From Lachnospiraceae bacterium AD3010 (GTDB lineage Bacteria; Bacillota; Clostridia; Lachnospirales; Lachnospiraceae), in assembly GCA_000622025.1 (NCBI GenBank), contig JHWU01000010.1:62001-126000 (forward strand): a stretch of 64,000 bases of DNA, given 5' to 3'. Shown here one piece after another: positions 1 to 8,329 of the stretch. The notes below the pieces were generated by a model. The model did not search any database and was not told the DNA's origin. It saw only the letters and a list, made by a program, of their open reading frames with translations. How positions within the stretch are numbered: position 1 is the first letter of the stretch; each line of letters starts with the position of its first letter. Made by a program: the position numbers and the translations under genes.

Positions 1-672
1 GACATTGCATTCCGATACGGGTATGAAACGCCGGAGAGTTTCACAAAGGCATTCTCCCGCTTTCACAACGTAACACCGTCACAGGCCCGTGACGGTGCGA
101 CCGCGAGGACATTCCTTCCCCTGACGGTAAAACTACAGGTTCAAGGAGGCGATAAAATGAATTGCAAAATTACAAAAATGTTCCAGTTTAAGGTTATAGG
201 TTTTCAAAAGGAATTTGATAATGATACCGCTTATCAGGAAATCCCAAAGTTCTGGGACGAGATCTGCGAGAAGTATGCAGCAAATGTTTATGCCGGGAAT
301 GCTCCGGCAAATCCTTATGAGAAGGCTATCGTGGAGAACTGTATCGGAGAGTACGGTGTCTGCATCGACGATATCGGAGAGGGAAAGTTTCGTTATCTGG
401 TGGCCGGTAAGTATACCGGAGGGGAAGTGCCTGAAGGGATGATAGTCTATGAATTTCCCAAAGGTGACTGGGCGGTGTTTGACTGCATCGGTCCGATCCC
501 GGAGGCATTACAGAGCGTTAATACACAGATTTTCAAAGAGTGGCTTCCGGGTAATCCGGACTATGAACTATGCGGGAATGCATCGGCAGAGTGGTATGAT
601 TGCGTGAACGGTGAAAAGACGGATGAGGATTATCATAGTGCAATCTGGATCCCTGTGAAGAAGAAAAATTGA
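1..672 (+). CDS. AraC-family regulator with C-terminal GyrI-like effector domain (5' end outside window)
   Basis: The reading frame is open from base 1 to the stop at 670-672. The first ~35 residues (DIAFRYGYETPESFTKAFSR, then HNVTPSQAR) are the end of an AraC-type double helix-turn-helix. After a short linker (PLTVKLQVQGGDK) a GyrI-like effector-binding domain follows, with typical strands such as FKVIGFQKEF and a C-terminal ...AEWYDCVNGE...IWIPVKKK. Such fusions are transcription regulators that sense small, often drug-like molecules. The ATG at 157 is internal: it sits in the linker and the frame continues unbroken upstream, so it is not the start. The transporter directly downstream is the obvious candidate target. 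The N-terminal part of the DNA-binding domain lies outside the window. Confidence 0.9.
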   Translation, partial: DIAFRYGYETPESFTKAFSRFHNVTPSQARDGATARTFLPLTVKLQVQGGDKMNCKITKMFQFKVIGFQKEFDNDTAYQEIPKFWDEICEKYAANVYAGNAPANPYEKAIVENCIGEYGVCIDDIGEGKFRYLVAGKYTGGEVPEGMIVYEFPKGDWAVFDCIGPIPEALQSVNTQIFKEWLPGNPDYELCGNASAEWYDCVNGEKTDEDYHSAIWIPVKKKN

Positions 673-761
673 AACAAATGAAAATATTGTTGGAAGAGAA
701 GGATCGGGCGACCGGTTCTTCTTTTCAAAAATATTACTCAGTCTGTTTTATGGAGGACATT

Positions 762-1916
762 ATGGGTTCATTGCTTTTAGCTGTTATTTATCTGATTTTT
801 ATAAGCCTGGGACTGCCGGATTCTCTACTTGGCTCCGGATGGCCAAAGATGCAGGTTGTATTTAACGTGCCATCGTCATATGCAGGATATGTATCCATGA
901 CCATTTCCTTTATGACAATAGTTTCTGCTCTTATAAGCCCGGGGATGATAAAGAGGTTTCACACTAAGTGGATAGTGATAGTATCCATATTTCTGACCAT
1001 CCTCGGTCTTTTAGGGTTTTCGGTTTCCGGATCATACTGGATGTTATTTGTTTTCGCTGTTCCGTACGGTCTTGGTGCGGGTTCAATAGATGCTTCCGTG
1101 AACCATTATGTTGCGAATAACTATTCTTCATCTGAGATGAACTTCCTGCACTGCTTTTACGGGGTTGGCGCCGTTATCAGCCCGTATATAATGGCGCTTG
1201 CATTAAGGAAAGCAAGATGGAATGAAGGATACCGGTGGACAGCATATATACAGTCCCTGATTCTTTTCATATGTATTATTTCCCTGCCGCTTTGGAAGAA
1301 AAATGAGAAAGCGGATGTCGGAGAGATCAGGGACAGTGCAGGGATAAGGGAAACCCTGAAGGTTCCGGGGGTTGTCCTCACACTGATTGCCTTCTATGCG
1401 TACTGTTCGGGTGAAGCCACCTGTTTTCTTTGGACTCCCAGCTACTTCGCCGGGACAAGACCATGGCTCAGCGATGATGTGATCGCTTCTTTTGGGTCGC
1501 TTATATTCGGGGGACTGATGCTTGGCAGGCTTATCTCAGGGTTCATATCAAATAAACTTGGAGACCGGCTTCTTATCCGTCTTGGGATAGCACTGGAACT
1601 AATTGGGATAATAATGGTATTCCTGCCTTTACAGGGCTATATAATTGCAGCAGCAGGGTTTGTAGTCATAGGAACAGGAATGGGACCGGTATACCCGGCA
1701 ATACAGCACATGGCTCCGTATAATTTCGGTAAGAGATATTCCGCAGCAGTAATAGGACTGCAGATGGCCTCGGCTTATGTGGGCAGTACCTTTATGCCGA
1801 TGGTGTTCGGGATAATACAGCAGAATATCGGGATAGGAATAATGCCGCTGTATTTACTGATTTTTGCTATAATTAATATCGGACTGTTGGAGCTGGCGTA
1901 CAGGAAGGTGGGTTAG
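762..1916 (+). CDS. Major facilitator superfamily transporter (FucP-like type)
   Basis: A hydrophobic protein of about 384 residues with 10-12 predicted membrane segments. The N-terminal half has the GLPDSLLGSGWP stretch after helix 1 and the AVPYGLGAGSIDASVN stretch typical of MFS proteins related to the fucose/sugar-permease branch. The substrate cannot be told from sequence. I chose the ATG at 762 because GGAGG (752-756) lies 5 nt upstream and the protein then starts at helix 1; the frame is also open to a TTG at 669, which would add a 31-residue hydrophilic extension. It follows the AraC-GyrI regulator by 90 bases and is probably co-transcribed or controlled by it, which would suit a drug or metabolite exporter. 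Confidence 0.85.
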   Translation: MGSLLLAVIYLIFISLGLPDSLLGSGWPKMQVVFNVPSSYAGYVSMTISFMTIVSALISPGMIKRFHTKWIVIVSIFLTILGLLGFSVSGSYWMLFVFAVPYGLGAGSIDASVNHYVANNYSSSEMNFLHCFYGVGAVISPYIMALALRKARWNEGYRWTAYIQSLILFICIISLPLWKKNEKADVGEIRDSAGIRETLKVPGVVLTLIAFYAYCSGEATCFLWTPSYFAGTRPWLSDDVIASFGSLIFGGLMLGRLISGFISNKLGDRLLIRLGIALELIGIIMVFLPLQGYIIAAAGFVVIGTGMGPVYPAIQHMAPYNFGKRYSAAVIGLQMASAYVGSTFMPMVFGIIQQNIGIGIMPLYLLIFAIINIGLLELAYRKVG

Positions 1917-1921
1917 TCTTA

Positions 1922-2584
1922 TTATGCTTCCCCCTGTTTTTCGATCAGTAACCTTGACACCTCTATGATACTTTTATGTTTCAAAGCCCTCGGTTCAAAA
2001 TGAATAGCTGAATACACTATCTGCATCACGATACCTGCACCAAAGGTACTTATAATGGTTCCTATTCCCACGGGTCCTCCCAGCAGCCATCCTAAAAAAA
2101 GTACCGCAGCCCACAGAATGATCTCAACAACACCTATCGGGATATTTGAAAGCCTCTTTCCCAGTCCGACCAACAGAGCATCCCTTGGTCCGCAGCATTG
2201 CTCACTCTTCATATATACCGCCATACCAAGAGCCATGAATACAAACCCTGCCAGCATTATCAGTATTCCAATCCACAGGCTGCTGTTTAAGGGCAGTGGA
2301 TTAATACTATTAAAGAACTGGACAAAGTTTCCCGTTAACAGAGCATCTATGATCGTACCGAAACCTATTCTCTCTTTCATAAGAAGATCTATCCCAACGA
2401 TCAGGAGGGCCATTATAGTCATGGATATCCCATAATTAAACGGTGTATGATAGGATATTCCCATGCCAAGACAATCCCATGGTGCAAGCCCTATGTTGGC
2501 AAATATTGTAAGATGAACGCCGAAAGAGAATAATAAAAGTCCGGCAACTATCCTTATCCATTCAAATGCTATTTTTCGTTTCAT
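1922..2584 (-). CDS. YczE/YitT-type integral membrane protein
   Basis: A 220-residue membrane protein with about five hydrophobic segments. It shows the family features of YczE-like proteins: GVHLTIFANIGLAPWDCLGMGIS near the N terminus and GPRDALLVGLGKRL after the third segment, followed by a glycine-rich GGPVGIGTIISTFGAG segment. Function in this family is not established; several members lie next to secondary-metabolite or transport genes. An AAGGAGG ribosome site lies just upstream on the minus strand. It converges on the MFS gene with 5 bases between the stop codons. A REP copy (2626-2696) lies in its 5' flank. Confidence 0.8.
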   Translation of the reverse strand: MKRKIAFEWIRIVAGLLLFSFGVHLTIFANIGLAPWDCLGMGISYHTPFNYGISMTIMALLIVGIDLLMKERIGFGTIIDALLTGNFVQFFNSINPLPLNSSLWIGILIMLAGFVFMALGMAVYMKSEQCCGPRDALLVGLGKRLSNIPIGVVEIILWAAVLFLGWLLGGPVGIGTIISTFGAGIVMQIVYSAIHFEPRALKHKSIIEVSRLLIEKQGEA

Positions 2585-2625
2585 AGCTTCCTCCTTAAAT
2601 CACTCATTGGGACATTTTACCACAT

Positions 2626-2696
2626 TTGGAACCGTCCCCGCTGACTCCCTGTTGACTTCCATGGGAAGTCAATGGGGACGGTTCTCATTGACTTAT
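2626..2696. repeat. REP-like palindromic repeat, copy 1 (paired)
   Basis: Two oppositely oriented units: GGAACCGTCCCCGCTGACT... and ...AAGTCAATGGGGACGGTTCTC, which can fold into a hairpin. It lies directly upstream of the REP-type transposase gene. The rest of the 2585-2842 gap is AT-rich with no other structure I recognise. Confidence 0.9.
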
Positions 2697-2842
2697 TTTT
2701 TCCTACCTATTTACAACCATTCATATTAATGATATCTTCATAACTATCTAAAATTCATACCCATTCTGGGTGGATCAAGTAAAAATGCACTACTTGATAG
2801 ATTTCCGTAGTTAATAAATATTACTCTTTGGGGGTGATCAGT

Positions 2843-3586
2843 ATGCCTCGTAAGGCCAGAACAAAAAGCATTTCCGGCTATATGCACGTTATTGTACGTG
2901 GAATAGGAAGACAGATATTGTTTGAAGAAGAAAAAGACTATGAACGATATCTTGAAAGATTAGAAAGGTATTGCCTGGAGACAGAGGTAAAAGTATGCGC
3001 TTATTGCCTGATGGATAATCATGTTCATATATTGGTTCATGGTGAATTACCATCAATCATTCTTCTGATGAAAAAACTCGGTGTGAGTTATTCCAGGTAT
3101 TACAACAAGAAATATGACAGGATTGGGCATCTTTTTCAGGACAGATACAGAAGTGAGCCGGTGGAAGAAGAAAAATATTTTCTGACGGTTTTTAGATATA
3201 TTCTGCAAAACCCCGAGAAAGCAGGGATTTGCGCTGCCTCAGATTATCCATGGAGTAGTTACAGATATTATGAGAAACCACCAGCTTTCATGGATCTGTC
3301 TGTCATATGGGGACTTTTGGGTGATAGAAAGCAGTTTAGGAAGTACATCGGTATCGAGTCTCAGGATAAATGTCTTGAATATGTCGACATCAAACATGAT
3401 GATGAGTGGGCAAAACAGGAATTGAAAAAATGTCTTGGTATATCTGATGGAACTAAACTGCAGAGCTTAGAAAAAAAGGAAAGAAATGCAGCATTGGTGA
3501 AATTGAAAAGAGCCGGATTGACAATACGTCAGATTGAAAGACATACGGGAATAGGCAGAAATATTGTTCAGAAAGCAGGGAAGTAA
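2843..3586 (+). CDS. REP-associated tyrosine transposase-like protein (Y1/HUH, IS200-type fold)
   Basis: A 247-residue protein. The Y1_Tnp domain covers about residues 8-130: the HUH metal-binding motif is DNHVHIL (near residues 60-66), and a tyrosine-rich helix SYSRYYNKKY around residue 95 supplies the candidate catalytic tyrosine before GHLFQDRYRSEPV. The C-terminal ~70 residues hold a helix-turn-helix (LTIRQIERHTGIGRNIVQKA) as found in firmicute members. The ATG at 2843 has GGGGGTGA upstream; a TTG at 2828 is possible but unlikely. Family knowledge: such single-copy 'domesticated' transposases act on short palindromic REP sequences in the same genome. The gene stands between two REP copies, which fits that role. 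Active-site residues look intact. Confidence 0.88.
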   Translation: MPRKARTKSISGYMHVIVRGIGRQILFEEEKDYERYLERLERYCLETEVKVCAYCLMDNHVHILVHGELPSIILLMKKLGVSYSRYYNKKYDRIGHLFQDRYRSEPVEEEKYFLTVFRYILQNPEKAGICAASDYPWSSYRYYEKPPAFMDLSVIWGLLGDRKQFRKYIGIESQDKCLEYVDIKHDDEWAKQELKKCLGISDGTKLQSLEKKERNAALVKLKRAGLTIRQIERHTGIGRNIVQKAGK

Positions 3587-3587
3587 G

Positions 3588-3616
3588 GAAGTCACTGAGA
3601 ACCGTCCCCGTTGACT
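3588..3616 (+). repeat. REP-like repeat, copy 2
   Basis: GAAGTCACTGAGAACCGTCC followed by CCGTTGACT. It starts two bases after the transposase stop codon and ends two bases before the -35 box of the next promoter (3619). Confidence 0.9.
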
Positions 3617-3618
3617 GC

Positions 3619-3666
3619 TTGACATACTGCCGGTAAGTGGATATAATTCGGCTAATATTCATTAGC
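3619..3666 (+). promoter_or_regulatory. Consensus sigma-70/A promoter with GCTAAT...ATTAGC operator
   Basis: TTGACA (3619-3624), a 17-nt spacer, TATAAT (3642-3647), then the inverted repeat GCTAATATTCATTAGC (3651-3666) covering the expected start point. Near-identical architecture occurs at 12580-12626 and, with a different spacer, at 8821-8868. The palindrome position suggests a repressor site. Confidence 0.85.
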
Positions 3667-3692
3667 ACGACAAAACGAGGGGAATATTGGAT

Positions 3693-4226
3693 ATGGGTAA
3701 GATAGTAGTATTAGCCGGGAGTCCGAGAAAAAACGGAAATACCGACAGGCTGGTTGAAGCCTTTGCAAAAGGCGCTGAAAAGAATAATAAGGTTGATGTT
3801 ATCCCGGTTTCTGATCATAACGTTAAACCTTGTACAGGATGTAATTCATGTTTTGAGAGAGAGGGAAACAAGTGTTTTCAACATGACGATATGACAGAGA
3901 TATATGAAAAACTGAAGGATGCAGATACATTGATCATTGCTTCTCCGGTTTATTTCTATGGGATAAGTGCTCAGCTAAAGGCAGTTATCGACAGATTTCA
4001 TACTCCAATGAGGAATAAGTTCCATATTAAGAAACTGGGACTGATTCTTGTCGGAGCCGCCGAACTGCCGGAGTTATTTGATGCCGTTATCACACAGTAC
4101 CGGCTGATCCTGAACTTTTTCAAGCTGGAAGATGCCGGAATGGTGCTTGTACGAGGCGCAAAAGAAAAAGGTGATGTCAGGAGTGAAGACCTGAACAAAG
4201 CATTCAAATTGGGGAAGTCAATATGA
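3693..4226 (+). CDS. NAD(P)H-dependent flavin oxidoreductase, flavodoxin-like fold
   Basis: A 177-residue protein of the NADPH-dependent FMN reductase / flavodoxin-like family. The FMN-phosphate loop is LAGSPRKNGNTDRL at residues 6-19; a CTGCNSCF cysteine pair follows at about residues 46-53, as in many iron-sulfur-flavoprotein-like members, and SPVYFYGISAQLKAVIDRF binds the flavin ring side. It probably moves electrons to a quinone, aromatic or nitro compound, cytoplasmic. ATG 3693 follows GAGGGGAA (3678-3685); a TTG at 3687 is a weaker choice. It has its own consensus promoter and operator, so it is likely induced by some compound or stress. The same operator precedes a second flavodoxin (8965) and a racemase (12646). 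Confidence 0.85.
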   Translation: MGKIVVLAGSPRKNGNTDRLVEAFAKGAEKNNKVDVIPVSDHNVKPCTGCNSCFEREGNKCFQHDDMTEIYEKLKDADTLIIASPVYFYGISAQLKAVIDRFHTPMRNKFHIKKLGLILVGAAELPELFDAVITQYRLILNFFKLEDAGMVLVRGAKEKGDVRSEDLNKAFKLGKSI

Positions 4227-4267
4227 AATAGGTTTATACAAAGGGCGTTATTATATAGACACAACTA

Positions 4268-4292
4268 ACAGACAGGACGGGGACCTGTCTGT
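4268..4292. repeat. Perfect hairpin, different from REP
   Basis: ACAGACAGG / CCTGTCTGT arms of 9 bp around the 7-nt loop ACGGGGA. No T-run follows, so it is not a standard terminator. The loop shares GGGGAC with the REP core; it may be a second palindromic repeat type. Confidence 0.6.
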
Positions 4293-4331
4293 GCCGCTTT
4301 CACACAGCTTATAAGAAGCATTGTCAGGTTG

Positions 4332-4350
4332 GAAGTCAATGGGGACGGTT
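4332..4350 (-). repeat. REP-like repeat, copy 3 (single, minus orientation)
   Basis: GAAGTCAATGGGGACGGTT, the reverse complement of the REP core. With copy 2 it brackets the flavin oxidoreductase gene in inverted orientation. Confidence 0.85.
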
Positions 4351-4367
4351 GTTGTTTACTATATTTT

Positions 4368-4439
4368 ATGAACAATTTTGAAGCAGAGGATCAGGCGGAG
4401 CTAAAAAATTACAAGCGGAAGAAAGAAAATGCACGATGA
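4368..4439 (+). CDS. Possible 23-aa leader peptide or gene remnant
   Basis: ATG at 4368 opens a 23-codon frame (starts MNNFEAEDQAELKNY) whose TGA overlaps the ATG of the hydrolase gene in an ATGA arrangement. The amino-acid composition is ordinary protein-like rather than random. It may be a translationally coupled leader or the tail of a lost gene; I do not recognise it. Confidence 0.3.
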   Translation: MNNFEAEDQAELKNYKRKKENAR

Positions 4440-5317
4440 ATAATTACAGGATTTTTGGACAGGGGAATGTAGATATTGTAATAGAAATGGGACTGGGAGC
4501 TTGTATAGCTGAATGGGAACTACTTGCAAATGAACTCAGTAAAGATCACAGTGTGCTGGTTTATGAAAGAGCCGGGATCAATCACAGTGACAAAAGTGAT
4601 AAAGAACGAAGCCCTTCAAATATTGCAAAAGAATTAATGGATCTCATAAAGGAAATTCCACATAATGAGAAGATTGTGGTAATAGGACATTCTCAGGGTG
4701 GATTGTATGCCGGCGAATTTTGTGGCATCTATCCGGAGATAATAAAAGGGCTTATTCTTCTGGATCCATTATCTAAAGATGATAATAGATTTAAAAAAGA
4801 ATTAACAACTAAGGAACTCAAAAAATCCGGAGTAGATAAGAGCAAAAATTTTATAATATTAGAAACACTTGCCAGGCTTGGGCTGAAAGGCCTGGTAAAG
4901 AGAGTGATGTGTCAGGCTCCTCCGTTATATTACGCTGATTTTTCAAGAGAACAAAAAGAGGAGATTTTGAATTCGCTTGTAAATACTACGCACCTGCATA
5001 CTTGTATAGAAGAGTATAGGCTAGCGCATGATGACGCGGTCTTACAAAATATGGTATCAAAAGATGATTATCCGGATATTCCGATTATTCTTGTAACACA
5101 TTCGTCTGAGGAAGCTATTAAGGAAAATATGGAATTTGGCAGAAACAGCCGCCCTTTTGCTGTCAGGGTTGAAAAATTATGGCAGGAGATCATGAAAGAA
5201 TATTTAGATTATTCGGAAAGAGCGATATGGATCCAGGCTAAGAAAGGAACTCATTACATCCATTTAACGGAACCGGAAATAATCATAGAGAGCGTGAATG
5301 ATATTTGCTCTCAGTAA
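4436..5317 (+). CDS. Alpha/beta-fold hydrolase
   Basis: A 293-residue alpha/beta hydrolase. The nucleophile elbow is GHSQGG (about residues 83-88) after the strand KIVVIGHS; an oxyanion-side IEMGLGACIAEW stretch lies near the N terminus; the late acid is likely in the PIILVTHSS/SEE region, and the catalytic histidine in THYIHLTEP close to the C terminus. All parts of the triad appear present. There is no signal peptide, so it is cytoplasmic. The substrate is unknown; close-fold relatives are esterases and epoxide- or haloalkane-type hydrolases. REP copies flank it on both sides, and its last codons run into copy 4. Confidence 0.8.
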   Translation: MNNYRIFGQGNVDIVIEMGLGACIAEWELLANELSKDHSVLVYERAGINHSDKSDKERSPSNIAKELMDLIKEIPHNEKIVVIGHSQGGLYAGEFCGIYPEIIKGLILLDPLSKDDNRFKKELTTKELKKSGVDKSKNFIILETLARLGLKGLVKRVMCQAPPLYYADFSREQKEEILNSLVNTTHLHTCIEEYRLAHDDAVLQNMVSKDDYPDIPIILVTHSSEEAIKENMEFGRNSRPFAVRVEKLWQEIMKEYLDYSERAIWIQAKKGTHYIHLTEPEIIIESVNDICSQ

Positions 5318-5384
5318 GTCAACCAGAACCGTCCCTGCTGACTTCTGAAAGAGATGGGGGTCAGCGGGACGGTTCTGATTGACT
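5316..5384. repeat. REP-like repeat, copy 4 (paired hairpin)
   Basis: Left unit AGTCAACCAGAACCGTCCCT..., right unit ...GGTCAGCGGGACGGTTCTGA. Arms of about 25 nt pair with one bulged base and one wobble. It begins at the stop codon of the hydrolase gene and could also act as its 3' hairpin, though no clear T-run follows. Confidence 0.85.
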
Positions 5385-5410
5385 CCTTTTGATCATGAGG
5401 AAGGAAAAAA

Positions 5411-6202
5411 ATGAAGGATATGCCTGTATTGACAATAGAAACGATAAAACGGATGGAAGATATGTCATGGTTTACCCACGCACAGATCTTTGACGATCTT
5501 ATCATAGTGTCGCAAAAGGAAACGGCCTGCTACATACTGAGGACAGCGGCGGGACTCGTGGTAATAGATGGTATCTGGCCGGATAAAAGAGTATATGATG
5601 AGATCTTGCGTTCAATTGATGAAGCAGGCTGGGGCGATGATGGGATCAATATGTTTATTATGACACATGGTCATATCGATCACGTGGGATGCGGGAAGTG
5701 GCTTAAGGTGGACTCCGGAGCAAAAACCTTTCTTTCTGAAGAGGACGATGAATTAAGGCTTTCGACACCGCATGAAGACGGACGGAGCGACAGCTATAAA
5801 GAGTTTGAGATCGATGAGTATATATCTGACGGGGATATGATCGATTGCGGAGACAGAAGTATATATGTAATATCGACTCCGGGTCACACAAAGGGATCGT
5901 CAAGTTTTATTTTTCCTGTACATGAGAACGGGGAAAAACATATGGCGTGTCTTTTCGGCGGTGCGACCCCTCCATGGAGAGATGAAAGCGGCAGGGAAAT
6001 ACAAAGGCAGTCCATAAAGAAATTCATGAAGATTACCGGAGAAAAAGGCTGCGATGTCGCTCTTACAAATCATACCGCCTTTGACTGCGGTCTTGAGCGC
6101 ATAGCATACAGCAGGGCAAGGATAGCACATCTTCCGAACATCTACATCCTTGGAACAGCCGGAGTACAGAACTTTTGCAGGGTTTTCGAAATGGTACTGT
6201 GA
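5411..6202 (+). CDS. Metallo-beta-lactamase-fold hydrolase
   Basis: A 263-residue MBL-fold protein. The zinc motif THGHIDHVG is at about residues 84-92; STPGHTKGSSSF (about 156-167) carries the next histidine, and TNHTAFD (about 220-226) supplies the last metal-ligand histidine. DGIWPDKR after the first strand pair is the usual second-turn Asp. The family includes glyoxalase II-like, lactonase and other cytosolic hydrolases; there is no signal peptide, so a role in antibiotic resistance is unlikely. The start has GAGGAAGG upstream. It stands alone, with a REP pair upstream and gene remnants downstream. Confidence 0.85.
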   Translation: MKDMPVLTIETIKRMEDMSWFTHAQIFDDLIIVSQKETACYILRTAAGLVVIDGIWPDKRVYDEILRSIDEAGWGDDGINMFIMTHGHIDHVGCGKWLKVDSGAKTFLSEEDDELRLSTPHEDGRSDSYKEFEIDEYISDGDMIDCGDRSIYVISTPGHTKGSSSFIFPVHENGEKHMACLFGGATPPWRDESGREIQRQSIKKFMKITGEKGCDVALTNHTAFDCGLERIAYSRARIAHLPNIYILGTAGVQNFCRVFEMVL

Positions 6203-6255
6203 TATGCAGATGAATGACATTACGAAGAATTACAACAAGATCATAGGACAGATAA

Positions 6256-6426
6256 ACAAGGCATACAGCATTCAAAAATGCGATAGAGAACGGGGCAACA
6301 CCAGTATTAGAGCCGGAACTTGAACCCTGGGGACAGAGAACCTGCTATATTGCTGATCCGGAAGGTAATCTGATCGAGATTGGTTCATGGAATAAACCCT
6401 TTGAAGAAAAGGATACAGGGAGATAG
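6256..6426 (+). pseudogene. C-terminal remnant of a VOC (glyoxalase/bleomycin-resistance) protein
   Basis: In this frame the translation reads AIENGATPVLEPELEPWG, QRTCYIADPEGNLIEIGSW and ends at TAG 6424-6426. That is the last strand-rich half of a VOC domain with the conserved DPEGN.IEI motif, but no start or N-terminal half is present, and a TAA lies just upstream (6253-6255). The 6203-6593 gap otherwise holds a short open frame (to ~6562) that I do not recognise and a short 5' piece starting at 6204 (MQMNDITKNYNK...), also unrecognised. This stretch is a small graveyard of genes. Confidence 0.7.
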
Positions 6427-6593
6427 AGCACGGTTTATGATCCGGGGAGTCAGCAGGATCTTCTTTTACTGTAACTGTGATGGCCTGTTCTTCATTGATC
6501 CGGTTACTGTTGTTGATGACAGGAATAATCGTAAGTATGGAACAGATTTGAAAAGGAAATGACAGGATGGGTAAAGTACGGAGGTGACATAGA

Positions 6594-7283
6594 ATGAATA
6601 AAACGGATTTGCATAAGAAATTGTACAGCCTTCAGGATCTGAAATATCGTGATATGCAGATAAAGATAATTCCGAACATAAGCCCAGAGTCGATCATTGG
6701 TGTGAGGACTCCGGAGCTCAGGAATATGACAAAGGATATTTTGAAGGCCGGAGATTATAAGGATTTTCTGGGAGAACTGCCTCATAAGTATTTTGAAGAA
6801 AACCAGCTGCAGGCTTTTATCATTTCCGGGATAAAAGATCTGAATGAATGTATAGAGGAACTTCGAAAGTTTCTCCCATATGTAGATAACTGGGCTACGT
6901 GCGATCAGATATCTCCGAAGATCTTTAAGAAGCACAAAGAAGAGCTTCTTACGCAAATTAAAGATTGGATCGAGTCGGATAGGACATATACCATTAGATT
7001 TGGAGTGGGAATGTTGATGGAGCATTTTCTGGATGAGGACTACGATCCGAAGTATCCGGAGATGGTGGCCGGGATCCGGTCAGAAGAATACTACGTTAAT
7101 ATGATGATCGCCTGGTACTTTGCAACTGCTCTCGCAAAGCAGTATGAAAGCATTCTGCCTTTCATTGAGGAAAAAAGACTTGATGACTGGACACATAACA
7201 AGGCCATTCAGAAAAGCGTGGAGAGCAGAAGAATCACAGAAGAACAAAAGGTCTATTTGAAATCATTGAAAGTGACCCGTTAA
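6594..7283 (+). CDS. DNA alkylation repair protein (AlkD-like HEAT-repeat glycosylase)
   Basis: A 229-residue all-helical protein of the AlkD family. Typical landmarks are IIGVRTPELRNMTK near residue 37, HKYFEENQLQAF (helix with the family's E-x-x-Q), the VDNWATCDQ motif at about residues 95-103, which holds the catalytic-site Trp and Asp, and RFGVGMLMEHFLD followed by YYVNMMIAWYFATAL. AlkD proteins remove 3- and 7-alkylpurines from DNA using HEAT-like repeats. All expected motifs are present, so it is likely active. GGAGGTGA precedes the ATG. A second repair enzyme, the deoxyinosine glycosylase at 21030, lies in the same REP-rich region. Confidence 0.88.
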   Translation: MNKTDLHKKLYSLQDLKYRDMQIKIIPNISPESIIGVRTPELRNMTKDILKAGDYKDFLGELPHKYFEENQLQAFIISGIKDLNECIEELRKFLPYVDNWATCDQISPKIFKKHKEELLTQIKDWIESDRTYTIRFGVGMLMEHFLDEDYDPKYPEMVAGIRSEEYYVNMMIAWYFATALAKQYESILPFIEEKRLDDWTHNKAIQKSVESRRITEEQKVYLKSLKVTR

Positions 7284-7396
7284 CTCTGTAAAGACTCTCA
7301 AAGCTGTAGTTGATGCAAAATCTACAAGGTAAAAATTAAGTTGAATAAATTTACGGCATTTTTGTAAGGTATATATGAGAAAGGATAATTAAGAAA

Positions 7397-7741
7397 ATGA
7401 ATGATTTTATCGCAATTTGCGGATTGGACTGTGAGACATGTGAAGCCCGTCTGGCTACAGTTAATAACGATAATGAACTGCGGATAAAGGTGGCAAAAGA
7501 ATGGTCAGAACTTAATGGAGTGGAGATCACACCGGAAATGATCAACTGTTCCGGCTGCCGTATTCCTGGAGTAAAGACTATGTACTGTGATTCTTTATGC
7601 CCGATCAGACAGTGTGCTAAAGAAAATCAGCTTGAAACCTGTGGCAGTTGTCCTGAAATGAAGTCCTGCGAAAAGATTGGAGCAATTATCGGAAACAATC
7701 CTGATGCACGGGAAAGGCTTGAAAACATCGGAAACGTATAA
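7397..7741 (+). CDS. DUF3795-type cysteine-rich protein
   Basis: A 114-residue protein with eleven or more cysteines in a DUF3795-like pattern: CGLDCETCEA at the N terminus, CSGCR near residue 50, then CDSLCPIRQCA, CGSCPEMKSCEK. The cysteine spacing suggests metal (zinc or Fe-S) binding; the family has no established function. AAAGGA precedes the ATG. It stands alone between the AlkD-like gene and the convergent HxlR regulator. Confidence 0.8.
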   Translation: MNDFIAICGLDCETCEARLATVNNDNELRIKVAKEWSELNGVEITPEMINCSGCRIPGVKTMYCDSLCPIRQCAKENQLETCGSCPEMKSCEKIGAIIGNNPDARERLENIGNV

Positions 7742-7814
7742 TGACTGATTTAGTAATGAATGCACTTTGAATTTCAGGCATAAACTTTGGAATTTGTTGT
7801 AAAAATGACAGGAC

Positions 7815-8168
7815 TTACAGGTTTTCTTCTCCCCATTTTTTCAGTTCCAGAAGAATCGGAACTATACTTTCAGCCTTCTTTGTAAGAGTGTACTCCACCC
7901 TAACCGGCATTTCCATATACTGTTTTCTTTCGACAAGGCCGTCGTCTTCCATTTCTTTAAGGGAATGAGCCAGCATGGTGTTGGTTATCCCGAATACTGC
8001 TTTTCTCAACTCGCCGTACCTTACCGTACCCTCCCTGTCCATAACACAAAGGATCATGATCTTCCATTTTCCGCCAACTATATCTATGACCTTCTTTAAT
8101 CCGCATTTCTCTCCGGCAATATCCTCACACAATGCTTCTTTTATTATCTCATCTTTTTTTTCAGCCAT
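7815..8168 (-). CDS. HxlR-family winged-helix regulator
   Basis: A 117-residue single-domain regulator: CGLKKVIDIVGGKWKIMIL, then RYGELRKAVFGITNTMLAHSLKEMEDDGLVERK and the wing RVEYTLTKKAESIVPIL. This matches the HxlR/MarR-like class (YodB, HypR, CatR relatives) that sense electrophiles or redox change, often through an N-terminal cysteine. Cys14 and Cys21 are in the right region for that; this is family knowledge, not proof. It is transcribed away from the 4Fe-4S membrane protein with a shared 161-base promoter region, so that gene is the likely target. GAGGG precedes its ATG. Confidence 0.88.
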   Translation of the reverse strand: MAEKKDEIIKEALCEDIAGEKCGLKKVIDIVGGKWKIMILCVMDREGTVRYGELRKAVFGITNTMLAHSLKEMEDDGLVERKQYMEMPVRVEYTLTKKAESIVPILLELKKWGEENL

Positions 8169-8228
8169 AATCCCTCTTTTATTCGCGATACTCAGTTTTT
8201 TCTTACCTGGTAAAGATAATCTGCGTAC

Positions 8229-8256
8229 TTGATATATTTTCTATACCACATATAAT
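8229..8256 (+). promoter_or_regulatory. Promoter for the 4Fe-4S membrane protein gene
   Basis: TTGATA (8229-8234), 16-nt spacer, TATAAT (8251-8256). It lies in the region shared with the divergent hxlR-type gene and is a natural place for that regulator to act. Confidence 0.6.
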
Positions 8257-8329
8257 AGCGCTATCGACAGACTTTTGACAAGCATTATATTCTCCCGGAT
8301 GCCCCGGGGTGAAAGAAAGGATTGTAATT

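Noticed and set aside
157-672. A separate gene for a GyrI-like protein starting at ATG 157
   Set aside because: The frame is open without a stop from base 1 and the upstream residues are a clear AraC-type HTH joined to this domain, so it is one fused protein.
6380-6562. A 60-codon frame after the VOC remnant as a real gene
   Set aside because: It begins in a different frame inside the VOC remnant, has no ribosome site and no recognisable motif; more likely part of the decayed stretch.
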